Shown here one piece after another: positions 17,706 to 25,142 of a DNA stretch of 64,000 nt. Both the position numbers and the translations under genes were made by a program. Under the pieces are notes generated by a model. It saw only the letters and a program-made list of their open reading frames with translations, had not been told where the DNA came from and searched no databases. Source of the DNA: Idiomarina seosinensis (GTDB taxonomy: Bacteria > Pseudomonadota > Gammaproteobacteria > Enterobacterales > Alteromonadaceae); assembly GCF_003987275.1 (NCBI RefSeq), contig NZ_PIQF01000002.1:372001-436000 (forward strand), written 5' to 3'. Each line of letters starts with the position of its first letter. The first letter of the stretch is position 1.

Positions 17706-17752
17706 ACACCATATATGGTTATCAATCTTTTAATAAGCACTACATATTGTGT
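17706..17752. promoter_or_regulatory. Tandem NrdR boxes upstream of nrdGD
   Basis: Two 16-bp sequences resemble the NrdR consensus (ACACWATATMTWGTGT): GCACTACATATTGTGT at 17737-17752 (14 of 16) and ACACCATATATGGTTA at 17706-17721 (about 12 of 16). Their centres are 31 bp apart, three helical turns, which is the usual spacing of NrdR pairs. They cover the likely transcription start and leader of nrdG, as expected for repression. Confidence 0.65.
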
Positions 17753-17782
17753 TTAAGCCTATTCCTTCTTGAAGCTGTTGCG

Positions 17783-17796
17783 CTGATCCAGATCAA
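17783..17796. promoter_or_regulatory. FNR box upstream of nrdGD
   Basis: CTGAT-CCAG-ATCAA matches the FNR consensus at nine of ten positions. A class II start 41.5 bp away would fall near 17748 on the minus strand, inside the distal NrdR box and 46 nt before the nrdG ATG. It lies more than 200 bp from norB, so nrdG is the better target. Confidence 0.6.
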
Positions 17797-17848
17797 TAAG
17801 CTGCCACGCTGAACGTGACTCCTTGATTTGTCGGACTTTTTCTTAAAT

Positions 17849-17904
17849 GGTTCTTTTTACCTTCATGGTCATTTCGACCCTTATTCACTAGGGTTTTTTG
17901 AACC
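17849..17904. promoter_or_regulatory. Three NorR boxes (GGT-N7-ACC) upstream of norB
   Basis: GGT-N7-ACC occurs three times: 17849-17861, 17867-17879 and 17892-17904 (the last widened to GGGT...ACCC). Centres are 18 and 25 bp apart, and the nearest is about 60 bp from the -12 GC of the sigma54 promoter. All three fit the full Ralstonia NorR motif. The layout copies the one before the di-iron protein gene. Confidence 0.82.
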
Positions 17905-17944
17905 CAAAACTCAATTTGTCTTTATTAATCAATAGTTTAATAGT

Positions 17945-17960
17945 TGGCCTAAGAATTGCT
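17945..17960 (+). promoter_or_regulatory. Sigma54 promoter of norB
   Basis: TGGCCT-AAGAA-TTGCT keeps GG and GC with ten bases between and matches TGGCAC-N5-TTGCW at nine of eleven positions. A start about 12 bp downstream would give a leader of roughly 55 nt. Confidence 0.78.
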
Positions 17961-18000
17961 GTAAGCATTGTGTCCTGCAATTTAACTGGAGAGTCAAACA

Positions 18001-18042
18001 ATGATGCAGTATAAGGAGGTCGTGAATGGCCGGTTATCGTAA
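18001..18042 (+). CDS. Possible 13-codon leader ORF overlapping norB start
   Basis: ATGATGCAG... opens at 18001 after GGAGAG (17989-17994) and runs 13 codons (MMQYKEVVNGRLS) to TAA at 18040-18042, past the norB ATG at 18026 in another frame. The norB ribosome site AAGGAGG lies within it. It might couple translation, or be a chance frame. Confidence 0.25.
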   Translation: MMQYKEVVNGRLS

Positions 18043-20266
18043 GTTATGGTGGATACTGATCGCTATTTTAGCGATTACATTTGGGGTGCTTGGCTATTTC
18101 GGTACTGAGGTTTACCGGGAAGCGCCACCGATCCCTGACAAGTTTCAAACGTCATCGGGCAAAGTTATTGCCACTGAAACAAGCATTCTTGATGGCCAGA
18201 CTGCCTGGCAATCGGTTGGAGGAATGCAACTTGGTTCGATTTGGGGGCATGGTGCCTATCAAGCTCCGGATTGGTCGGCCGACTGGTTGCACCGGGAATT
18301 AGTTACCTGGTTAGATATCAGGGCAGAAGAAGTTTTTGGGCAAAGTTACGATTCTCTCAATGCTGCACAGCAAAACCAACTGCAGTTTGAATTAAAGCAA
18401 GAATACCGCACAAACACTTACGATAAACAGTCCAATACGGTTACCCTGAGCGACCGACGAGTACAGGCGATTGAACAGACTGCCGAATACTATTCGAAGC
18501 TATTCAGTGATGATCCCGAGCTAAAGCCAACTCGTGTTAGTTATGCAATGAAGGAAAACACATTGCCGTCGGCGGAGCGCCGCGCAGTGATGACCGACTT
18601 TTTCTTCTGGACCGCTTGGGCTGCCTCAACAGAACGCCCTGGGGCTGACATTACCTATACCAATAACTGGCCTCACGAAACACTCATCGACAACGTTCCC
18701 AGTGCCGAGAACATCATTTGGTCAATTGTCAGTGTTATCTTGTTAATCGCTGGCGTTGGTTTGTTGATTTGGGCTTGGGCGTTTTTACGCGATAAGGAAG
18801 AAGAAGAGCGTATCGCCCCGGAACATGACCCGATCGCTAAAATCAAGCTGACCCCTTCGCAAAAGTCGCTCGGTAAATACCTGTTTATTGTCGTTGCCTT
18901 ATTTTCCCTGCAAGTATTACTGGGCGGTATGACGGCGCACTACACCGTCGAAGGGCAAGAGTTCTACGGCATTGATCTTTCGCAATGGTTCCCATACTCA
19001 TTAACCCGAACCTGGCATATTCAGGCTGCTATGTTTTGGATTGCAACCGGGTTCCTGGCGGCGGGGCTATTCCTTGCGCCCATAATAAATGGCGGTAAAG
19101 ATCCTAAATATCAAAAATTAGGCGTTGATATCCTGTTCTGGGCTCTTGTGTTGGTGGTTGCCGGCACCTTTATTGGTAACTATTTGGCAATCGCTCAAAT
19201 CATGCCAGAACACCTTAACTTCTGGTTGGGTCATCAGGGTTATGAATATGTCGACTTAGGCCGTCTCTGGCAGATTGGTAAGTTCCTCGGTATCGTCTTC
19301 TGGCTGGTATTAATGATGCGTTGTGTCGTTGGTGCCTTCAAAGTTAAAGGTGATAAGAACTTACTCGCCCTATTTACCGCTTCTGTTGTGGCCATTGGCT
19401 TATTTTACGGTGCCGGCTTCTTCTATGGTGAACGTACTCACATTTCAATCATGGAATACTGGCGCTGGTGGATTGTTCATCTGTGGGTCGAAGGCTTCTT
19501 TGAAGTATTCGCGACAGCATCATTGGCATTCATATTCCACAGCATGGGCCTAGTTTCAAAGCGCATGGCAACGGTTGCCGCACTCGCATCAGCATCACTG
19601 TTTATGCTAGGTGGTGTACCCGGAACCTTCCATCACTTGTACTTCTCAGGTACAACAACACCGGTCATAGCGGTTGGTGCAACCTTCTCCGCGCTGGAGG
19701 TCGTGCCGCTTATCGTATTGGGCTACGAAGCTTGGGGAAACTACAGCTTGCAAAAACGAGCTGACTGGATGCAACGCCTTAAGTGGCCACTGCTGTGCTT
19801 TGTTGCCGTTGCCTTCTGGAACATGCTCGGCGCCGGTGTCTTAGGCTTTATGATTAACCCGCCTATTTCGCTGTACTATGTGCAAGGTTTGAATACCACC
19901 CCGACTCACGCACACGCAGCACTGTTTGGTGTGTACGGATTCCTTGCCCTTGGCTTCGTCCTACTCATTCTGCGCTACATCAGACCGACACTTAAGTTTG
20001 ATGAAAAGCTGATGAAGATGGCGTTCTGGACAATGAATATTGGCCTTGCACTGATGTTGTTTACCAGTTTGCTACCGGTTGGTTTTATTCAATTCTATGC
20101 CGCAGCTACTGAAGGTTTATGGTACGCACGCAGCGAAGCCTTCATGCAGCAGCCGCTACTGCAGAACCTACGCTGGTTCCGTACCGTCGGTGATATGGTG
20201 TTCATCGTTGGCGCACTCGCCATCAGCTGGCAGGTGGTGAAAGGCTTAAAACATAAATCCGTTTAA
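18026..20266 (+). CDS. norB: NorB/NorZ, quinol-dependent nitric oxide reductase
   Basis: Single-subunit inner membrane enzyme reducing two NO to N2O with electrons from quinol. The 746 residues fit qNOR: an N-terminal membrane anchor (about 8-27), a periplasmic region up to about 230, then about 13 further hydrophobic segments of the heme-copper oxidase fold. Histidine-bearing text includes TAHYTVEGQ, TRTWHIQAAMFW, IVHLWVEGFFEVFA, GTFHHLYF and TPTHAHAALFGVYG, which holds the likely heme and FeB ligands. No NorC or cytochrome c motif is present. AAGGAGG lies seven bases before the ATG. The NorR/sigma54 promoter makes NO the inducer. Confidence 0.95.
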   Translation: MAGYRKLWWILIAILAITFGVLGYFGTEVYREAPPIPDKFQTSSGKVIATETSILDGQTAWQSVGGMQLGSIWGHGAYQAPDWSADWLHRELVTWLDIRAEEVFGQSYDSLNAAQQNQLQFELKQEYRTNTYDKQSNTVTLSDRRVQAIEQTAEYYSKLFSDDPELKPTRVSYAMKENTLPSAERRAVMTDFFFWTAWAASTERPGADITYTNNWPHETLIDNVPSAENIIWSIVSVILLIAGVGLLIWAWAFLRDKEEEERIAPEHDPIAKIKLTPSQKSLGKYLFIVVALFSLQVLLGGMTAHYTVEGQEFYGIDLSQWFPYSLTRTWHIQAAMFWIATGFLAAGLFLAPIINGGKDPKYQKLGVDILFWALVLVVAGTFIGNYLAIAQIMPEHLNFWLGHQGYEYVDLGRLWQIGKFLGIVFWLVLMMRCVVGAFKVKGDKNLLALFTASVVAIGLFYGAGFFYGERTHISIMEYWRWWIVHLWVEGFFEVFATASLAFIFHSMGLVSKRMATVAALASASLFMLGGVPGTFHHLYFSGTTTPVIAVGATFSALEVVPLIVLGYEAWGNYSLQKRADWMQRLKWPLLCFVAVAFWNMLGAGVLGFMINPPISLYYVQGLNTTPTHAHAALFGVYGFLALGFVLLILRYIRPTLKFDEKLMKMAFWTMNIGLALMLFTSLLPVGFIQFYAAATEGLWYARSEAFMQQPLLQNLRWFRTVGDMVFIVGALAISWQVVKGLKHKSV

Positions 20267-20278
20267 TCCCCGACTAAT

Positions 20279-20310
20279 CAGGCTTCTGCATATTGCAGAA
20301 GCCTGCTTTT
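20279..20310 (+). terminator. Intrinsic terminator after norB
   Basis: CAGGCTTCTGCA-TAT-TGCAGAAGCCTG is a perfect 12-bp stem followed by CTTTT, 12 bp past the norB stop. It lies between norB and the next small gene, so read-through would be needed for co-expression. Confidence 0.85.
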
Positions 20311-20326
20311 GTGTTTAGGAGCTGCC

Positions 20327-20602
20327 ATGCGTAAAAAGCCGAATACAAGAACGGCCATGTATCAGTTACTTGAGGTCATTCAGGAACACATCCCTTTTGG
20401 TCTAAAGGAAGCGGATATGTGTCAGGGGATCTGTCGCGGTTGTTCTAAAAAAATGATGGAGATGCTGGATGCTGAAGTCAGTCAATGGCGGGCGGATTTG
20501 GACAATCAACTTGCCGAACCAACCCTCGCCGATCTGGTCTTCATGGAAAAACTAGCGCGCCGCACCGAGAAGGTTTTGCGACGCAATCATTTAGTCGATT
20601 AA
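20327..20602 (+). CDS. Small Cys-motif protein downstream of norB, function unknown
   Basis: A 91-residue soluble protein I do not recognise. It begins MRKKPNTRTAMYQLLEVIQ and has a CxxxCxxC motif (MCQGICRGC, about 32-40) followed by a lysine-rich turn, then a mostly helical, charged C-terminal half. It has no radical-SAM domain; the cysteines could bind a metal or iron-sulfur cluster. The ATG at 20327 follows TAGGAGC. The norB terminator separates it from norB, and its stop overlaps that of tpm by four bases. NO-related function is a guess from position only. Confidence 0.7.
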   Translation: MRKKPNTRTAMYQLLEVIQEHIPFGLKEADMCQGICRGCSKKMMEMLDAEVSQWRADLDNQLAEPTLADLVFMEKLARRTEKVLRRNHLVD

Positions 20603-21237
20603 TCCAACCTGTAAACCTGTTCAGTAACAGGATTATCTTCTGGCTTTTGATCGTTAATAACGCCTTCACCAGACTCTATCTGCTCGATACTAAAACGCTG
20701 GCCATAACCTGCTTCAACCTCGCCTTCCAACACCGAAAAAGGAGGACCATCTTTATACCCAGCAGGATACTGCAGCGTAATCAGTAAGCCTTTTGCAGAC
20801 CCCGGTAGCTGTTCACACAACTGCTGCACATAGTGGCGTCGCATCTCAGGCGGTAATGCAATCATTGCAGCCCGATCATACCAGGCATCCACACCGGCAA
20901 GGTCGTTCTGTTGCAACTTGAAAAAATCACCGACCCATATCACCAGTTCGTCGACAGCATACTCTTTAAACTCTCCTCTCTGAGTAATTTCAGGAGTTAA
21001 CTGGTTGTCTTCAAAAAACTGCTTCACCGCAAGTTCACTAAGCTCTACACCGAAAACTCGGTAGCCTTTTTGCAACAGCCACAGCAGATCCTTTGATTTG
21101 CCACAAAGGGGAACGAACACCGTTGCTGGTGCTTTAATACCATTTAAAAAATGCTTTTTTAGTAATTCGTGTGGCTCTGGCCGGTGAAAACCGATTTGCT
21201 GGTTCTCCCAACGTTCGTGCCAAAACGACGCATCCAT
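20599..21237 (-). CDS. tpm: Thiopurine S-methyltransferase
   Basis: SAM-dependent methyltransferase; bacterial members methylate thiopurines and also selenium or tellurium oxyanions. The 212 residues start MDASFWHERWENQQIGFHRP, with the SAM motif VFVPLCGKSKDLLWLLQKGY (about 41-60) and VGVELSE-like VFGVELSELA following. WYDRAAMIALPPEMRRHYV is also characteristic. It ends overlapping the convergent small gene and is separated from the upstream parvulin gene by a terminator, so it probably has its own weak promoter or depends on read-through. Confidence 0.93.
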   Translation of the reverse strand: MDASFWHERWENQQIGFHRPEPHELLKKHFLNGIKAPATVFVPLCGKSKDLLWLLQKGYRVFGVELSELAVKQFFEDNQLTPEITQRGEFKEYAVDELVIWVGDFFKLQQNDLAGVDAWYDRAAMIALPPEMRRHYVQQLCEQLPGSAKGLLITLQYPAGYKDGPPFSVLEGEVEAGYGQRFSIEQIESGEGVINDQKPEDNPVTEQVYRLD

Positions 21238-21260
21238 ATTTGCTTTTCCCCTATAAAATA

Positions 21261-21286
21261 AAAAAAAGGCACCCGCATGGGTGCCT
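21261..21286 (-). terminator. Intrinsic terminator ending the nar operon
   Basis: AGGCACCC-GCAT-GGGTGCCT, read on the minus strand, is followed by a long T tract. It lies 24 bp past the parvulin gene stop and before tpm, so narGHJI plus the parvulin form one unit. Confidence 0.88.
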
Positions 21287-21309
21287 ATCGTATCAGAAAT
21301 GGTTCTCCC

Positions 21310-22077
21310 CTACTGCAATAGAGGCGAGCCTGTATTGGCAAAATCAAAGCCTTTAATATCGGCTTCGTTAGCCAACGCTTGTATATATTGCGATACCGCT
21401 TTACGGTGAACTTTCTCTTCTAAATATTCCGCTATCTTGTCCTTTACCACATCGTAAGGTAACGGTTTTCCGTCAATTTTATGGTCGATAGCCACCACAT
21501 GAAAGCCATAACGGGTCTCAACGGGATATTTCATCACACCTTCTTCAGCAGCGAATAACTGACGTTCAAACTCAGGTACCGTTTGACCACGGCTCAACTG
21601 ACCTAAATTGCCACCGGTTTCTTTAGAAGGACATGACGAGTACTGGCGCGCTAACTGGCCCAGATCGTGACCCTGGTTAAGCTGTTCAATCAGTTGTTCC
21701 GCAATACGCTTTGCGTTAACTCGCTCTAAATCATCGTCCGGCGCCGCCGCTAACAAAATATGACGGGCCTCGACGATCGGCGATGTTTTAAATCGCTCGG
21801 GGTTCTGTTCAAAATACTGGCGGCAAAATGCTTCGTCTGCCGATGGCCGATCAACTTCCTGTTCGATCAGCACCTCTATAAAGTCATCCTTACTGCCATC
21901 TTCTGCGTCATCAAGAACCTTGATTCCTAACTCTTTAGCCCGTTGTGTAAACAGCTCACCAATGACTAATGCCTCAGCTGCCTGAGCCATCGCTTGTTCA
22001 TGGCTGTCCGCGGGGTGGTACTGCATTTCGGCTAAAATATCCTTTTCTGCAATTTCCACACTATTTACTTGTATCAT
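21310..22077 (-). CDS. Parvulin-type peptidyl-prolyl isomerase of the nar operon
   Basis: Rotamase of the parvulin (PpiC/NifM-like) family. The rotamase domain spans about 95-200: PIVEARHILLAAAPDD, LARQYSSCPSKETGGNLGQL and RYGFHVVAIDHK. An N-terminal helical region (1-85) has no signal peptide, so it should act in the cytoplasm. Genes like this follow narI in Pseudomonas and relatives, where the product is thought to help NarGHI folding or assembly; that role is inference. It is separated from narI by a hairpin lacking a T tract. Confidence 0.85.
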   Translation of the reverse strand: MIQVNSVEIAEKDILAEMQYHPADSHEQAMAQAAEALVIGELFTQRAKELGIKVLDDAEDGSKDDFIEVLIEQEVDRPSADEAFCRQYFEQNPERFKTSPIVEARHILLAAAPDDDLERVNAKRIAEQLIEQLNQGHDLGQLARQYSSCPSKETGGNLGQLSRGQTVPEFERQLFAAEEGVMKYPVETRYGFHVVAIDHKIDGKPLPYDVVKDKIAEYLEEKVHRKAVSQYIQALANEADIKGFDFANTGSPLLQ

Positions 22078-22089
22078 CGTTACCTTCCT

Positions 22090-22114
22090 TGAGAGGGCTA
22101 TTATTGCCCTCTCA
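22090..22114 (-). other. Intercistronic hairpin between narI and the parvulin gene
   Basis: TGAGAGGGC-TATTATT-GCCCTCTCA forms a nine-base-pair stem in the 48-bp gap. No T tract follows on the minus strand; instead comes the AAGGAAGG ribosome site of the next gene. It may stabilise or process the upstream mRNA. Confidence 0.45.
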
Positions 22115-22125
22115 CTGCTATAGGA

Positions 22126-22842
22126 TTATCGAGCGAAACGTTTCCGCACAACTTGGTGCTGACGGGTCAAATACTGTATTGGTGCGCTGAACATGTGTAC
22201 TAAGCGGGTAAACGGAAAAACTAAGAAAATTGTCATTCCGATAAACACATGCAGCTTAAACACCCACTCAATTATCGGGTTGCTAATAGCCGCCACAGCC
22301 TCAACAGGATCCAAGGTAACAATGTTCTGAGCCCACGACATGAGCATCAACATTACCCCTGCTTTTTCACCCTCAGCTCCATATACTACGTGAGAGGTCG
22401 AGTAGTAAATTGAGATGAGGCCTAATACTAACTGAAATAACAACAGCCACAGCAACAGAATATCCATTACACTGCTGGTCGCGCGGACCCGGACATTATT
22501 CATACGCCGATTAATTAGGATCACCAGGCCGTATAAGCAAATTAATCCAAAAATACCACCGGCAATGATAGCGAGCCATTGCTTGGCTTCGTTACTAACA
22601 CCCAGTATGTGCCATACCGGCTTAGGTGTTAACAGTCCGACCAGATGACCAAAGAAAATGCCCAGGATACCGATATGGAACGGCAAGCTCCCTTTGCGCA
22701 ACTGCTTGCTTTCCAGCATTTGACTGGATGACGTTTTCCATGTGTATTGCTCACGGTCATAGCGAATCCAGGTTCCGATAAAGAAGACGGCCAGGGCAAT
22801 AAAGGGATATACGCCAAAGGCCAACATATTTATATAACTCAT
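22126..22842 (-). CDS. narI: NarI, cytochrome b subunit of nitrate reductase
   Basis: Membrane subunit that oxidises quinol and passes electrons through two b hemes to NarH. Five hydrophobic segments lie in 238 residues. Heme-ligand histidines are visible as LPFHIGILGIFFGHLVG (about 55-71) and FKLHVFIGMTIFLVFPFTRLVH (about 191-212). It begins 10 bp after narJ ends. Standard length. Confidence 0.96.
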   Translation of the reverse strand: MSYINMLAFGVYPFIALAVFFIGTWIRYDREQYTWKTSSSQMLESKQLRKGSLPFHIGILGIFFGHLVGLLTPKPVWHILGVSNEAKQWLAIIAGGIFGLICLYGLVILINRRMNNVRVRATSSVMDILLLWLLLFQLVLGLISIYYSTSHVVYGAEGEKAGVMLMLMSWAQNIVTLDPVEAVAAISNPIIEWVFKLHVFIGMTIFLVFPFTRLVHMFSAPIQYLTRQHQVVRKRFAR

Positions 22843-22852
22843 GGTACTCTCC

Positions 22853-23581
22853 TTAAATACCCGATACTTTACGAGGCTGCGACAAGTCGTCCGTATTTAA
22901 CGGCACATACTGGTCACGACGCTGACCTTCAGATGGCTTATTCTGCGCGGTTGGACAACCTTGCATCTGGTCATTTCCGGTAAAGGTGACCGCCTCTTCT
23001 TCCCAAACCTTATCCAACTCTTTCGCCGTATCATCGCGTTTTTCATTAGCAATCTGTTGACGCACATCGTCTAAATCAATTTGAACACCCGAGGCATGCA
23101 ACAATGTTTCGAACAATAGTGAGTAATTACTTCCTCTTTGATCTAGGCGTGCGGTTAACAACGCTAAAACATGCGCGACTTCTTCCAGACCCAGCCGGGC
23201 ATTTTCATCGCCTTGAGTCGATAAAAACTCGAGATAAAGCGGAATGTAATCGGGCAGCTCTTTAACGCCCAGTTCCAGACCAGCTTCCTTATACTGGTTG
23301 TTCAAATTAACCATCGCCTGACCCCGATCACGCGATTCGCCATGAACATGTTCAAACAACAGTAGTGACAAGGCCCGGCCACGCTCAAATAAGCTGTCAT
23401 ATTCAGACTGCCAATCCATCAAGCTCATTGCACCGCGAGTTTCCAAAAACTCCATCAAGGCGCCTTTGTCACTTTCGGCTAAAGGTGACTGTTGAATGAA
23501 CGCTTCCAGATCCGCCCGAGCTTCAATAAGCTCGGGTTTCGGGTAATCCAGCAACACTGAGATAACCTGTAGTACTTGCAT
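22853..23581 (-). CDS. narJ: NarJ, nitrate reductase assembly chaperone
   Basis: Cytoplasmic chaperone that holds NarG during insertion of the molybdenum cofactor. The 242 residues are helical with the family text LLFEHVHGESRDRGQAMVNL and DYIPLYLEFLS. It starts 5 bp after narH and is not in the final enzyme. The C-terminal 60 residues are charged and poorly conserved, as usual. Confidence 0.95.
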   Translation of the reverse strand: MQVLQVISVLLDYPKPELIEARADLEAFIQQSPLAESDKGALMEFLETRGAMSLMDWQSEYDSLFERGRALSLLLFEHVHGESRDRGQAMVNLNNQYKEAGLELGVKELPDYIPLYLEFLSTQGDENARLGLEEVAHVLALLTARLDQRGSNYSLLFETLLHASGVQIDLDDVRQQIANEKRDDTAKELDKVWEEEAVTFTGNDQMQGCPTAQNKPSEGQRRDQYVPLNTDDLSQPRKVSGI

Positions 23582-23586
23582 GCTGA

Positions 23587-25122
23587 TTACTCCTTCATTG
23601 TCACTGGGATAACTTGGCGAACAGTCTGCTTCTTCGCGCCAAATAGATTTACGTCGTTGTTACCGTCACTACAGCCGTTGCCAAAACTGAAACCGCAACC
23701 ACCTTTTATGTCGTACGCATTTTCTGCGTAAGCACGGTGACTGGTTGGAATAACGAAACGATCTTCGTAATCAGCCAGCGCCATATAGCGATACATTTCT
23801 TCAACTTGGTTTTTACTAAGCCCAACCTGTTTCAATACATCCAGGTCCTCAACACCATCAACATGCTGTGAGCGCTTGTAGGAACGCATCGCAATCATTC
23901 GCTCTAGTGCCCGAACAATCGGCTTCTCGTCCCCTGCGGTCAGCAAGTTTGCTAAGTAGCGCAGTGGGATACGCAGTGATTTAAGATTTGGAATCTCTCC
24001 GTCCATACCCACGTGGCCTGCTTCTACGGCACTTTGAATCGGTGATAGCGGTGGCACATACCAAACCATGGGCAGCGTACGATACTCAGGGTGCAGTGGC
24101 AGTGCCACTTTCCATTGCATCGCCATCATATAGACTGGCGAACGCTGGGCCGCCTGAATCCAGTTTTCAGCAATGCCTTCTTTGCGTGCCGCTTCCTGTA
24201 CTTCAGGATCATGCGGGTCAAGGAAGATACCTAACTGCTCTTCGTACAAATCCTGCTCATTAGGCGTATTTGCCGCTTCTTCAATGCGGTCGGCATCATA
24301 AAGCAACACACCTAAATAACGGATACGACCAACGCAGGTCTCTGAACAAGTCGTCGGCTGACCCGCTTCAATACGCGGGTAACAGAAAGTACATTTTTCT
24401 GACTTACCGGTTTTCCAGTTATAGTAAATCTTCTTGTACGGGCAGCCCGATACACACATCCGCCAGCCACGACACTTGTCTTGGTCAATCAGAACAATAC
24501 CGTCTTCTTCACGCTTATAAATCGCGCCTGAAGGGCAAGCAGCCACACAAGCCGGATTCAGACAGTGTTCGCACAAACGTGGCAAATACATCATGAAGGT
24601 CTTTTCAAACTGACCATACATGTCTTTTTGCACCACATCGTCGAAGTTTTTGTCTTTCTTACGCTTCTCGAATTCGGTACCCAGGATTTCTTCCCAGTTT
24701 GGACCCCACTCGACCTTTTCCATCCGCTTGCCGGTGATCAAAGACCGTGGACGCGCAGTTGGCTGGTGCTTGCTCGGCTTAGCCGTATGCAAGTGCTGGT
24801 AATCAAAGTCGAACGGCTCGTAATAGTCGTCAATTTCAGGTAAATCCGGGTTACCAAAAATATTGGCCAGCACGCGGCGCTTACTACCAATTTTTAGTTC
24901 CAGGTTACCCTTTTTATTGCGCGACCAACCGCCGTTCCATTTGTCCTGGTTTTCCCATTCTTTAGGGAAGCCAATCCCGGGCTTGGTTTCAACATTGTTG
25001 AACCAGGCATATTCGACCCCTTCACGCGAGGTCCATACGTTTTTGCAGGTGATGGAGCAAGTATGACAGCCGATACACTTGTCCAAATTCAGCACCATGC
25101 CAATTTGAGCTCTTACTTTCAT
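23587..25122 (-). CDS. narH: NarH, iron-sulfur subunit of nitrate reductase
   Basis: Electron-transfer subunit carrying three 4Fe-4S and one 3Fe-4S cluster between NarI and NarG. The cysteine blocks are all present: CIGCHTCSITCKN near the start, CEHCLNPACVAACPSGAIY (about 184-202), CRGWRMCVSGCPYKK with Trp marking the 3Fe-4S site, and CTFCYPRIEAGQPTTCSETC. 511 residues is normal. It lies 20 bp downstream of narG. Confidence 0.97.
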   Translation of the reverse strand: MKVRAQIGMVLNLDKCIGCHTCSITCKNVWTSREGVEYAWFNNVETKPGIGFPKEWENQDKWNGGWSRNKKGNLELKIGSKRRVLANIFGNPDLPEIDDYYEPFDFDYQHLHTAKPSKHQPTARPRSLITGKRMEKVEWGPNWEEILGTEFEKRKKDKNFDDVVQKDMYGQFEKTFMMYLPRLCEHCLNPACVAACPSGAIYKREEDGIVLIDQDKCRGWRMCVSGCPYKKIYYNWKTGKSEKCTFCYPRIEAGQPTTCSETCVGRIRYLGVLLYDADRIEEAANTPNEQDLYEEQLGIFLDPHDPEVQEAARKEGIAENWIQAAQRSPVYMMAMQWKVALPLHPEYRTLPMVWYVPPLSPIQSAVEAGHVGMDGEIPNLKSLRIPLRYLANLLTAGDEKPIVRALERMIAMRSYKRSQHVDGVEDLDVLKQVGLSKNQVEEMYRYMALADYEDRFVIPTSHRAYAENAYDIKGGCGFSFGNGCSDGNNDVNLFGAKKQTVRQVIPVTMKE

Positions 25123-25142
25123 CGTGTTGTCCTCACTCCGAT

